Source: Methylomonas sp. AM2-LC (GTDB lineage Bacteria > Pseudomonadota > Gammaproteobacteria > Methylococcales > Methylomonadaceae). From it: a stretch of DNA of 64,000 nucleotides. Each line of letters begins with the position of its first letter. Position 1 is the stretch's first letter. The DNA lies in contig NZ_CP157005.1 in NCBI RefSeq assembly GCF_039904985.1, positions 3,553,501 to 3,617,500 on the forward strand, written 5' to 3'. The notes beneath the pieces are model-generated. The model was given only the letters and a program-made list of their open reading frames with translations, was not told the DNA's origin and made no database searches. Below, in pieces: positions 18,491 through 28,300 of the stretch. Position numbers and translations under genes: made by a program.

Positions 18491-19723
18491 TTAAATTTGA
18501 TATTGGAAACCAAGCATCATCTGATTGACTTTTTCTCCGGTGGCACCGGTGGTGTAATTCAGACCTTTGCTGAGTAGATCGCCATACTGCCAGCTGAGTG
18601 AAACTTTGGCGTTATGACCATCAATGATGTAATTAAGACCCGCCTCATAGGCTTCGCGAGTGGTACTGGCTGTTGGTGCAACGTTGACATAGCGTAGAAA
18701 GGGTTGTGCCTGTCCTATCCAGATTTTTTGTGGAAACAACCACATACCACTCACATCGTAGGCATTACCTTCAAACATATTGAAGTTAGGTGTGCTGGCT
18801 GCTAAATTAGGGTTATAGTTACCGGAAATACCATAATTTTTATATTCGCCATCTAGAGTCAGAACCCCACCTGGCAGAACTTTTTCCATCAACACATCAA
18901 CTGCAGTGCCACGGAAGCTTCCGTGAAAATTGGTACTACCTGCGCCCTGATCTTGAAATTGATTTGAAACACCGACAGTTAAGATGTCGCCACCTTTGCC
19001 GTAATAGGTACCAGAGGTATAATAACCCGGATTTTTTTCCACATCCCAAAAGTTATAAGCAAAACGTTGTGCGTACAACAAGTTATCGTTTACATTTGCC
19101 CCGCCGCGTAAGCCGCGAAAAAAACCAACCGCATATTGAAAGCGCTTGTCAAAAAACGCCCCCCAAATTGTCGCACCATCATCCCGGCCAAAAGACCCGG
19201 CAGACGTACCGTTATTTTGGATGGTAGTATTGTAATCTGCCGGTTCAAACGGTGTTCCTGCCCCAAAAACATTGTAGATTGGGCTATAAAAAGGTCCGTT
19301 CATTTCGCGCCGTTCCGCAGGCACCAGCATACGACCCACCCACAGATTGTAACCAGCATCAATATCAAATTTACCGATGGCGTCCAGTACTCTCACTTCA
19401 CCACCGTTACCACAGGTCTGGCAATCGGTATTGAATTCAAATTTTATGTATTTATGTACTTGTCCGTTAAAATACAAACGGATATTATCCAGACTAAAGT
19501 TATTACTCCACTGCGAATTACCCGGCGTACCCGCGGCGGCTTCCTGGGCGGTAAAACTGGTACGTAAACCAGCCCCCACACTTAGCCATTTGGTATCATC
19601 AATTTTAAATGTTGCGCCTGCCACAGCATTGGAGGCTTGCCCAATGCTTAAGGTGCCTAAGGCCACACAAGTCACTAGTCGTAACTTTCGACCATGGGCT
19701 TTATATCGAATTAAATGAGTCAT
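18491..19723 (-). CDS. Outer-membrane porin leading the urea operon
   Basis: From the ATG at 19723 the protein has 410 residues. This start has an AGGGG ribosome-binding site 6 bp upstream, while a TTG at 19756 would add 11 residues without one. It has a signal peptide ending near AVAGATFK, then repeated amphipathic strands (for example IRLYFNGQVHKYIKFEFNT, NLWVGRMLVPAERREMNGPF) and ends in QMMLGFQYQI, the aromatic-rich end of a beta-barrel. It resembles the phosphate-selective porin O/P-like group. Its place directly before urtA suggests a channel for urea or short amides across the outer membrane; that substrate is inferred from context only. Confidence 0.8.
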   Translation of the reverse strand: MTHLIRYKAHGRKLRLVTCVALGTLSIGQASNAVAGATFKIDDTKWLSVGAGLRTSFTAQEAAAGTPGNSQWSNNFSLDNIRLYFNGQVHKYIKFEFNTDCQTCGNGGEVRVLDAIGKFDIDAGYNLWVGRMLVPAERREMNGPFYSPIYNVFGAGTPFEPADYNTTIQNNGTSAGSFGRDDGATIWGAFFDKRFQYAVGFFRGLRGGANVNDNLLYAQRFAYNFWDVEKNPGYYTSGTYYGKGGDILTVGVSNQFQDQGAGSTNFHGSFRGTAVDVLMEKVLPGGVLTLDGEYKNYGISGNYNPNLAASTPNFNMFEGNAYDVSGMWLFPQKIWIGQAQPFLRYVNVAPTASTTREAYEAGLNYIIDGHNAKVSLSWQYGDLLSKGLNYTTGATGEKVNQMMLGFQYQI

Positions 19724-19822
19724 GTATATTCCCCTAAGTTGGATTAATGCGGCCAACGACTTACGATGGCTATCAAAAAACTGCAGGTGAATTTTTGACT
19801 GAATTTAGTTTTGCCACAATTA

Positions 19823-19848
19823 GTCAAATGACTCATCAGTCATTTGAC
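19823..19848. promoter_or_regulatory. Perfect inverted repeat in the urea-operon promoter
   Basis: GTCAAATGACT and its exact complement are separated by CATC within the 183-bp gap between the divergent porin and small secreted-protein genes. Its minus-strand distal end includes TTGACT, which could serve as a -35 hexamer for the urea operon. A dimeric regulator is the likely user; the LuxR-type response regulator at 24341 is one candidate. No NtrC-type site or convincing sigma-54 promoter was seen. Confidence 0.5.
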
Positions 19849-19906
19849 GTATGGCTGAAAAAGCCTTATTTCAGTAGAGTTTGTAACCATTATTCGGAGT
19901 AATACT

Positions 19907-20599
19907 ATGCACATTCAGTTTAATATTCGGTTACTAACCGCCACCACTTTCTTGATGTTTAGTGCTTGCCTATGTGCTGAGCAGGCCACGCCAACACATA
20001 TCGGTCTGGAAATAAGCGCCGATAACTTGCCCTCCATACCATCAGAACTGACTAACAAAATTCGCAGTAACTTAAGCGAGTGGGGATACTCGCTGCCATC
20101 CAGCGGCCCTTATAGCCATCAATTACGCGCAGTGATTGGCAAAATCAATCATGAAAACACACCAGTAGGCTTTTCGTTTTCTAGTGGCAACTCAGATCCA
20201 CGCGCCTCAGATTTTCAAAAGGCGGATGTACTTCCCATAACTTGTCGATTAACGGATGAGGCGCATGCCAAAATAGTATCAGAATGGCAATCTAGCTTTA
20301 GTGTCAGTACTGACACACCCAAAAACAGCGAAAAGCTGAACGATGAAATCAGCACTGTCTGTCTTGAAGTACTTAATCGTGCCAAGATTAGCAAACAGCA
20401 AACGCCTGAAAATACGACACTGAAACAACCCAAATGGCTGCCAAGTGTGTCTATTGTGGTAAAAAATGCGAATACCGACAGGCAAAATACGGGTGGTGTA
20501 TCTAAGGAAGAGACGTCTACTGACGATGAAAAAAAGGAGCTTATCATTCAAAATCAGGGTACGCCGTTGACTATCCAATTTGGACCGGATCGGCGCTAA
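19907..20599 (+). CDS. Secreted protein of unknown function next to urea operon
   Basis: Protein of 230 residues with a signal peptide (hydrophobic residues 8-23, cleavage near LCAEQ; a Cys precedes but no clear lipobox). The ATG is preceded by CGGAG at a suitable distance. Residues about 30-150 form a plausible globular domain with two cysteines (TCRLTDEA and STVCLEV) that could pair. The C-terminal 80 residues are polar and low-complexity, rich in Thr, Asn and Lys. I do not recognise a family. It is divergent from the urea porin gene, so the two may share control, but no role in urea use can be claimed. Confidence 0.7.
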   Translation: MHIQFNIRLLTATTFLMFSACLCAEQATPTHIGLEISADNLPSIPSELTNKIRSNLSEWGYSLPSSGPYSHQLRAVIGKINHENTPVGFSFSSGNSDPRASDFQKADVLPITCRLTDEAHAKIVSEWQSSFSVSTDTPKNSEKLNDEISTVCLEVLNRAKISKQQTPENTTLKQPKWLPSVSIVVKNANTDRQNTGGVSKEETSTDDEKKELIIQNQGTPLTIQFGPDRR

Positions 20600-20637
20600 A
20601 ATGTTAATTTAGTTGCAATGACTACCGCAGATTATTC

Positions 20638-20670
20638 AAAACCGCTAAATTGCTGACAATTGTGGTTTTT
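20638..20670 (+). terminator. Probable terminator after the small secreted-protein gene
   Basis: AAAACC pairs with GGTTTT, and AATTG with CAATT inside, with a small internal bulge, and a run of T follows at 20666-20670. It lies about 40 bp after the stop of the plus-strand gene. Base pairing is imperfect, so confidence is moderate. Confidence 0.45.
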
Positions 20671-20802
20671 AATGCTGGGATTACTTGTAGAATACTCCTT
20701 GCAGCAAAAAAGTGTCAGAGCAAATTTGAACTGCGAGTAGTCTATAACCCGAATGGCACTGATTTAAGCGAATTTTCTTTAATATTCAAATATATAATTA
20801 CG

Positions 20803-20897
20803 TAGGATGTGGTGATGCACGAACCGCATCTTCCGCGAATTAGGTATAAGCTGAATGTTCAGCCAACTTGATGCGGTTCGTTACCTCACCACATCCT
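20803..20897. repeat. Palindromic repeat with TAGGATGTG ends (copy 1)
   Basis: Nearly perfect inverted arms of about 27 bp: AGGATGTGGTGA...GAACCGCATC at 20804-20830 and its complement ending CACATCCT at 20870-20897. The loop of about 40 nt itself contains GCTGAATGTTCAGC. It fills most of the 367-bp gap before the kinase gene. Its ends match those of the repeats at 41381, 41887 and the one interrupted at 47981. This looks like a REP or MITE-type mobile palindrome and not a terminator. Confidence 0.7.
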
Positions 20898-20966
20898 TGT
20901 ATGATTGATAATAAAGGTAAACAGGCTTAAGTAAGTGCCATTCGTCTATAACCCCTTCCAGATAGT

Positions 20967-23900
20967 GTGAAAACCTTGCGCCAAACGATTACCAAAATTC
21001 GCCGAGATTATAATGCTTTAGTCGCAAATGAAACCTTGGAAGACTATGCCTTGCGCTATGCTCCCCGCAGTTTTCGTAAATGGTCAGAGTTTCAGGTTGC
21101 CAGCACTGCCTTTGGCTCCACCTCATTTTTGGTCCTCGAAGCGATAGGTGGTTTTCTATCCATCAATTATGGATTTACCAACGCTTTTTGGGCTATCGTA
21201 ATTGTCGGTATTATAATTTTTGTTACCAGTTTACCCATTACTTACTATGCAGCTATTCATCACATTGACATTGATCTATTAACCCGTGCAACCGGGTTTG
21301 GTTATATTGGATCAACCGTTACTTCTTTAATATATGCGTCGTTTACCTTTACATTATTTGCGCTGGAAGCGTCTATCATGTCACTGGCGCTGGAACTGTT
21401 TTTTCATCTGCCATTGCCTTATGCGCATATTGTCAGCGCAATCATTGTGATACCACTGGTTACTTTTGGTATAACAACCATCAGTAGAATGCAATTCTGG
21501 ACTCAACCCTTGTGGCTGATTTTATTAATTGCACCTTATATTGCAGTTGCTAATGCAGAGCCAGATGCTTTTGTTACGGTAGAAAGTTATTTCTGGATAG
21601 CAGGCAGTGGCCAAGGCTTTAATTGGCTGATGTTTGGCAGCGCAGCCACCGTGGCTTTTTCCATGGTGGGACAGATTGGCGAACAAGTCGATTTCTTACG
21701 ATTCCTGCCAGACAAGACCCCGCAAAATCACTACCGCTGGTGGGCCGCCATGCTTATGACAGGTCCAGGCTGGGTAGTGTTTGGGGTATTACGCCAACTA
21801 GCGGGTGCACTATTGGCGCATTTGGCCATTCGGCACGGCATTGATCCGGTACATGCTCATGAGCCAACGCAAATGTATCTGGTTGCCTATCAGGAATTAT
21901 TTAGTGATCCACAGTGGGCTTTGGCCGCTACCACCCTATTCGTGGTGCTAAGCCAGCTCAAAATCAACGTGACAAATGCCTATGCCGGTTCGCTAGCTTG
22001 GTCTAATTTTTTTTCGCGTATTACACACAGTCATCCTGGTCGAGTAGTCTGGCTATTTTTTAATGTACTCATCGCCGTACTATTAATGGAGTTTGGCGTA
22101 TTTGGTGCCTTGGAAAAAGTGTTAGGCCTATTTTCCAATATGTCCATCGCCTGGATCAGTGCGGTGGCAGCAGATTTGATGATTAACAAACCGCTAGGTC
22201 TAAGCCCTAAACAAATTGAATTTAAACGCGCCTATTTACCCGATTTAAATCCTGTGGGCATTATTTCTACCTTCGTAGCCTCTATGGTGTCAATTCTGGC
22301 TTATATCGGTATTTTTGGAGAAACAACTCAAGCATTTTCCGCCTTTATTGCTTTGGGTTTGTCTTTTATACTGGTTCCCTCGCTTGCATGGCTGACGGGA
22401 GGTAAACACTATATTGCACGTGATCGCGAATTCAACAATCAGTTTGCCAAAGCAGTCTGTTCGATTTGTGAAAATGAATTCGAGCACGAAGATATCGCCT
22501 ATTGCCCAGCATATTCAGGCAGCATCTGTTCTTTGTGTTGCACACTGGATGCTCGTTGCCTAGATTCTTGCAAAGTTGGGTTTCGCTTTGATGATTATCT
22601 GGAACAACTGGCCAATTATCTGTTACCCAGTTTAATTAGCCTGACTGCACGTTTACGCTTACTACGCTTTGGTTTAATGTTTTTAATTCTGGCAGTATTA
22701 ACCGGTATTTTCGTCAGTATTATTTATTATCAAGACTTGCTAAGTGTGCAGCAAAATACGCTAGCCTTTCAGTTATTAACCAATAATTTTCTTAAGATTT
22801 ATTCTTCGCTACTGGTATTTATTGGTCTGTGTACTTGGTGGTTAATATTAAATGCCGAGAGTAGACGGGTAGCCCATGAGGAAACAGCAAAACAAACGCA
22901 ATTGCTATTACAGGAAATAGACAAACACAAAATAACCGACTTGAAGTTGCAACAAGCCATGAAAATGGCTGACAACGCCAACCAAGCCAAAAGCCGTTTT
23001 TTAAGTAATATGAGTCATGAAATACGTTCCCCTTTGAACAGTATCATTGGCTACACTCATATTCTGCATCAAGACCCCAAGTTTCCAGCTCACCGTCGCC
23101 AAGCCATTGAAACGCTTAAACGTAGCGGAGAACATCTCTGCTCATTGATAGAAGATGTGCTTGATATTGCCCGCATTGAAGCCCGCAAGTTCGATTTTAA
23201 ATATCAACCATTCCATTTTCCCAGCTTTATCGAACATCTGGTACAAGTTTTTCAAGCGCAGGCAGAAAATAAACAGCTCGCTTTTAATTGCCAGATTACC
23301 ACCGTATTACCGCAATACATTCGCGGAGATGAAAATCGCGTTGGTCAAATTTTAATGAACTTACTGGGCAACGCAGTAAAATTCACCAGCACTGGTAGTA
23401 TAAACTTCCGCATAGGCTATAGTAGTGGGGTTGCCACCTTTCAAGTGATTGATACCGGTACCGGGATTGATGAACAACAACAACAAAATATCTTTCAGCC
23501 ATTTACTCGCTTGGATAATTCCATGGGTAACGCTACTTCAGGCAGTGGACTTGGCCTCACTATCAGTAAGATTTTAACTGAGGTGATGGGTGGAGAATTG
23601 GTAGTACAAAGCCAAATCAATCAAGGATCGACGTTTTCAGTAAGATTGTTATTACCCAGTGTTAATGCCGAACTGGAAACAGAGCCGCAAGCCGATATTG
23701 TCGGTTACAAAGGACGGCGGCGGCGTATCATGATAGTGGTCGACCAACACGAACATCGTGAATTGATGTTATCGTTACTGGAACCTTTGGGGTTCTATCT
23801 TAGTGAAGCCTATTCTGGTGAAGATTGTCTGAGCAAAATAGCAAATCAAGTACCCGATTTGTTGTTACTGGATATGTCAATGAGTGGCATTAATGGCATT

Positions 23901-24341
23901 GAAACTGCACTACGCTTAAGGGAGCAGGATATCAACATCCCCATTGTAGTTATTAGCGCCAACGCTTTCGCCGATGACAGAGTTGCGGCTTTAAATGCGG
24001 GCTGTAACGACTTTTTAACCAAACCATTTCGAGTGCCGGAACTACTTAGTAAACTTAAACTTTATCTGGCATTGTCGTGGCAATTTAAAGATGATGAACA
24101 ACATGCAGAACAGCAAGAACTAAGCGCAGTAATCGTTCCACCAACACACTTATTACAAGCATGTATTGAATGTGTACGTATTGGTGATTTGTTAGGATTA
24201 CAGCAATTGCTACGAGAACTCAGTGCAGAACACTTTGAATACGCCCCCTATTTTGCCAAGCTTACCGATCTGGCCAGCCAGTTTAGAGTCGGTGAAATTA
24301 AAACCCTATTAACGAACTCTACCCATAAAGAGACTACGTAA
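20967..24341 (+). CDS. NCS1-type permease fused to hybrid sensor histidine kinase
   Basis: Protein of 1124 residues starting at GTG. Residues about 30-490 form a 12-helix domain of the cytosine/purine (NCS1) permease type, including SAATVAFSMVGQIGEQVDFLRFLP. A cysteine-rich stretch follows at about 495-540 (CSICENEF, YCPAYSG, SLCC, DSCK), possibly zinc-binding. Two more membrane helices precede HisKA (MSHEIRSP, phospho-acceptor His near 683), HATPase (DENRVGQILMNLLGNAVKF, GSGLGLTIS) and a receiver with Asp near 969 (LLLLDMSMSG) and Lys in FLTKPFR. The receiver's first acidic pair is reduced to DQ. It probably senses a small nitrogen compound through the permease domain and signals to the LuxR-type regulator whose start overlaps its stop. 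Confidence 0.88.
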   Translation: MKTLRQTITKIRRDYNALVANETLEDYALRYAPRSFRKWSEFQVASTAFGSTSFLVLEAIGGFLSINYGFTNAFWAIVIVGIIIFVTSLPITYYAAIHHIDIDLLTRATGFGYIGSTVTSLIYASFTFTLFALEASIMSLALELFFHLPLPYAHIVSAIIVIPLVTFGITTISRMQFWTQPLWLILLIAPYIAVANAEPDAFVTVESYFWIAGSGQGFNWLMFGSAATVAFSMVGQIGEQVDFLRFLPDKTPQNHYRWWAAMLMTGPGWVVFGVLRQLAGALLAHLAIRHGIDPVHAHEPTQMYLVAYQELFSDPQWALAATTLFVVLSQLKINVTNAYAGSLAWSNFFSRITHSHPGRVVWLFFNVLIAVLLMEFGVFGALEKVLGLFSNMSIAWISAVAADLMINKPLGLSPKQIEFKRAYLPDLNPVGIISTFVASMVSILAYIGIFGETTQAFSAFIALGLSFILVPSLAWLTGGKHYIARDREFNNQFAKAVCSICENEFEHEDIAYCPAYSGSICSLCCTLDARCLDSCKVGFRFDDYLEQLANYLLPSLISLTARLRLLRFGLMFLILAVLTGIFVSIIYYQDLLSVQQNTLAFQLLTNNFLKIYSSLLVFIGLCTWWLILNAESRRVAHEETAKQTQLLLQEIDKHKITDLKLQQAMKMADNANQAKSRFLSNMSHEIRSPLNSIIGYTHILHQDPKFPAHRRQAIETLKRSGEHLCSLIEDVLDIARIEARKFDFKYQPFHFPSFIEHLVQVFQAQAENKQLAFNCQITTVLPQYIRGDENRVGQILMNLLGNAVKFTSTGSINFRIGYSSGVATFQVIDTGTGIDEQQQQNIFQPFTRLDNSMGNATSGSGLGLTISKILTEVMGGELVVQSQINQGSTFSVRLLLPSVNAELETEPQADIVGYKGRRRRIMIVVDQHEHRELMLSLLEPLGFYLSEAYSGEDCLSKIANQVPDLLLLDMSMSGINGIETALRLREQDINIPIVVISANAFADDRVAALNAGCNDFLTKPFRVPELLSKLKLYLALSWQFKDDEQHAEQQELSAVIVPPTHLLQACIECVRIGDLLGLQQLLRELSAEHFEYAPYFAKLTDLASQFRVGEIKTLLTNSTHKETT

Positions 24342-25270
24342 TGATCGCTACGATGCCCAATCTAGGTACTGTCTTAATCGTGGATGATACCCCAGGCAAT
24401 CTGGCTTTATTATCAGATACACTTTCTGAAGCTTGTTACCGGGTGTTAGTCGCAACTGATGGTGCATCAGCTATTGAACAGATTCAGTATATCAAACCGG
24501 ATATCATTTTATTAGATGTCATGATGCCGGGTATTGACGGCTTCGAAACCTGTAATCGTATCAAAGCAAATCCAGATACTGAATCCATACCCATATTATT
24601 TATGACCGGACTGAGTGAACTAGACCATTTGCTGCGAGGTTTTCATGAAGGCGCTCTAGATTATATTGTCAAACCGATTCGACCCGCTGAAGTTTTGGTG
24701 CGTATAGAAGTACATCTCACTCAAACACGTAATCTACATCGTGCTGAAAGTATCCTGATTGATAGTGAGTTTGCGGCATTGTCTATCGATAGCACTGGCT
24801 GTATTGATTGGATGACACCAGCAGCCAATTTATGGTTGTTAGATTTTCTTAAATCGCAACCCCATTTATCAGCGTGTCAATTAGGTGATTTGATACCTGC
24901 TCCTTTGCTGCTATGGTTTCAATCTTGGCGGGAACAAAAAGCCGAAGCTATTTATACTAGCTCTAATCAAGCATTAACTGCTAGCATTAGTACCTGCCAA
25001 CATCCTAATAAGTATTTGATACAACTACATAGAAACGAAACCGCTAATAGCTGGGATGCGGAAGAACTTAAACAGAAACTTAAATTAACTTTTCGGGAAG
25101 CTGAGATTTTGATGTGGATATCACGCGGAAAAACCAACAAGGAAATTGGCCTGATTCTTAATACCAGTCCACGTACTGTAAATAAACATTTGGAACATAT
25201 CTTTGAAAAACTGGGCGTTTCTACCCGAGCCGCCGCTGTCACCAAGGCAATACAGACAGAAAATAGATAG
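24341..25270 (+). CDS. LuxR-type response regulator
   Basis: Protein of 309 residues. The N-terminal receiver shows VLIVDDTPGN, the phospho-acceptor Asp in IILLDVMMPGIDG and Lys in DYIVKPIRP. A middle segment (about 140-230) is not a recognisable domain. The C-terminal helix-turn-helix (LTFREAEILMWISRGKTNKEIGLIL and RTVNKHLEHIFEKLGVSTR) is of the LuxR/NarL type. It shares the TAATG stop-start with the NCS1-kinase gene, so the two form a two-component pair. With the urea operon just upstream on the map, control of urea genes is a reasonable inference. Confidence 0.9.
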   Translation: MIATMPNLGTVLIVDDTPGNLALLSDTLSEACYRVLVATDGASAIEQIQYIKPDIILLDVMMPGIDGFETCNRIKANPDTESIPILFMTGLSELDHLLRGFHEGALDYIVKPIRPAEVLVRIEVHLTQTRNLHRAESILIDSEFAALSIDSTGCIDWMTPAANLWLLDFLKSQPHLSACQLGDLIPAPLLLWFQSWREQKAEAIYTSSNQALTASISTCQHPNKYLIQLHRNETANSWDAEELKQKLKLTFREAEILMWISRGKTNKEIGLILNTSPRTVNKHLEHIFEKLGVSTRAAAVTKAIQTENR

Positions 25271-25290
25271 AAGCCACTGCTCACACAGAG

Positions 25291-25334
25291 CCCTTCGACT
25301 TTGCTCAGGAAAGCCTTGTCGAAGGGTGGTTTTT
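25291..25334. terminator. Palindrome CCCTTCGAC/GTCGAAGGG, likely terminator
   Basis: CCCTTCGAC (25291-25299) pairs with GTCGAAGGG (25318-25326), with T-rich sequence at 25330-25334, in the 125-bp gap between convergent genes. It can terminate the response-regulator gene. The pattern with an internal GCTCAGGA also resembles a palindromic repeat dispersed in many bacterial genomes, so it may be a captured repeat. Confidence 0.55.
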
Positions 25335-25395
25335 CGAATCTCCCTTCTGTATATTTTGCCAATACATTAAAAACCGATAGCCCTTATGGATCGTA

Positions 25396-28300
25396 TTAGT
25401 TAAATGCATCCCCTAGCATTAACCCAACCAAATGCTGGTTGCATAATAATTCAGCAAATTTTTCACTCGGTAGTGGGCGGCTTTTAAGTAAGCCCTGATA
25501 CATGTCGCAACCTTTTTCCTGTAAAAATGCCAGTTGTTCCTGAGTTTCAACCCCTTCGGCCAACACTTTCATGCCTAGTGTATGCCCCATGGCCACAATG
25601 GTGGCAGCAATTTCCATCGCATCTACATTGTTGGGAATCTCATCAATAAAACTTTTATCGATTTTCAGTACATCAAGAGAAAACCGTTTTAGATAAGCCA
25701 GAGATGAATAACCGGTACCGAAATCGTCAACAGCAATACGTATGCCTAGCGTATGTAACCAGTTTAAAATATAAACTTTTTCCTCATGGTTATCCATTAA
25801 CCCACTTTCAGTAATTTCCAATTCAAGTTGTTGCGGCGGAAATTCTGTTTCTTTTAACACCTTGGCAACCATAGCACAAATATCGCTACGCTTAAATTGA
25901 TAAGGCGATAGATTAACAGCCAGACTAACAGGAGATAAACCCATAGCCAGCCATTTTTGTCCTTGTTGACATGCCTCACGCAACACCCATTCACCTAGCT
26001 CAACAATTAAACTGGTTTCCTCAGCAATGGGTATGAATCGAGAAGGTAAAATCAGTCCCTCATCAGGATCTTGCCAACGCAGTAGAGCCTCAGCTCCTAT
26101 AATACGCCCAGTGCAAATATCCACCTTAGGTTGATAGTACAAACACAACTCTTGTTGTTGAATCGCGCGTCGCAAGCGAGTTTCCAGTTCGATATGCTCT
26201 CGCACTGAAAGAGTTAACTGTTCAGAGAAATAAGCAAAACAACCCCGCCCCTGATCTTTGGCACGATACAAGGCTGTATCGGCATGATCCATTAATACTT
26301 CCGGATTATCACCATGCTGAGGATAGAGACTGATACCAATGCTGGCACCAATCCTGACATCGTCACTTTGCAAAAGCTGGAAAGGTTTGCTTAGATCCGC
26401 CACAATTTCTTTAGCTACCCGTGCTGCATCATCGGGGTGGATAATATTATCGAGTAATATCAAGAATTCATCACCACCCAAACGCGCAACCAAATCTATT
26501 TCACGCAAGCGACTGGTAATTCGCCCCGCAACTTGTTGCAGCAAATCATCTCCAGCCAGATGGCCCAAATGATCGTTAACGGCTTTAAATCGATCCAGAT
26601 CCAGCATCAGTAGCGCCAATTGTTTATTTTCGCGCCGATCCACATCAATACAATGCTTAAGACGTTCCAACATCAAGCGGCGGTTAGGCAAATCGGTGAG
26701 CGCATCATAGAAAGCCAGATGTTTAATTTCTTCTTCGGCTACTTTTCGTTGCGTAATATCTTCATGCGTTGCAACATAATGCGTAATTTGACCATCATTG
26801 CTGGTAACAGCTGTGATGGTTAACCACTTTGGATAACTTTCTCCATTTTTACGTTGTCCGCAAATTTCACCCTGCCATCGGCCATTAATAGCCACACATT
26901 GCCAGATACTCTGATAAAAAGCTTCATCGTAACTATCCGAATTAAGTATACTTATTTTTTGTCCCACCAGTTCTGCAGCTGTATAACCTGTAGATGCAAT
27001 GAAAGCATTATTGACCTGTAAAATGATACTTTTGGTATCCGAAATGACCATTGCCTCCTGAGCCTCAAAAGCAGTTGCCGCAATACGCATATGCATATCT
27101 GCCTGCTTGCGCTCGGTCAAATCGTGACTAAAAGAAAAACAAAATTCCTCACCCTCATCAACAATGTAATTTGTGGTAATTTCTACCGGGAAAACCGATC
27201 CGTCCTGACGTTGATGAATTGATTCAAAGGTATACGTTAACCCTTTCTTTAGTTTTTCCCAATGCTCAGTCCAGGATTCGGGCGTGATCATTGGATCAAA
27301 AAACCAAATAGGCTGGTTTATGATTTCCGCACGCGAATAGCCAAGACTGCTGCAGGCTGAGTCGTTAATATCAATCACCTGAGCATGGTTGTTTATCCAA
27401 AAAAACGGGCTATTGCTTTTATTCATGGCTGCCGATGCCAGCTTAAGTTGATGCTGGCTCAGTACATAATCATTATTGTTCCATAGGGTTCCAATTAAAC
27501 GCAGTGGATTGCCCAGTGAGTCCTTAACTAAATGCGCATGCCCCTTGAGATGACGTAAAGTACCATCCGGCCAAATTACCCGAAACTCTGGCTGATATTC
27601 TTTTTTGTCAGCAATAGCCGCTTTTAGTACCGCCTGCGCTTGAGATTTATCAGCAGGGTGTAGCCTGCTTAACCAGATCTGGTAGGCATCTGAATCATCC
27701 TCGCGACGAACACCATACAGACTGAACATGGTGTCATCCCAAACCAATTTAAGTGTTTGCAAGTCTAAATCCCATATGCCAATCTGACCTGAAGTGGTCG
27801 CAATTTTTAGCCGTTCTTCGCTAACACGTAATTGTCTGGTTGTTTCCAAATTTCGTGAAAATGTAGCAGCTATCAAGGTAGACAAACCCAAAATAACGGT
27901 AGTGAGTATAACCACAACAGCAAGTGTCTGGGTATTGAAGCCCAAATTAGTCGTTGGGTCTGGCACTATTTCAGCTGGAATAAAATAGGCGGCAGACATA
28001 GCGATGTAATGCATGCCGGATACCGCCGTAGCAAGAACAAGCGCCAGCAAAGCATTATTTCTTGATTTGCAATCAGTCTGCGTTGCTATGGTCCGCAACA
28101 GTAAATAGGACAATGCAATTGCTACAAAGACTGCCACAGCAAATAAATACGGATTATAGCCAACGAAACCTTCCAGTTGCATGGCAGCCATACCAGTAAA
28201 GTGCATCATGGCAATACCTATGCCTAAAAACGAACTGGCAATAATAGGTGGTAAGCGTTTACTCCCCTGCTGTCCTAGACTTACAAGAGCCAACCCACTG

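Noticed and set aside
18964..19718. Cluster of plus-strand frames opposite the porin gene
   Set aside because: Overlapping frames in several phases with basic, low-complexity products; shadows of the porin reading frame.
19757..19906. Sigma-54 promoter for the urea operon
   Set aside because: A TGGCA is present on the minus strand but the GG and GC elements are not correctly spaced.
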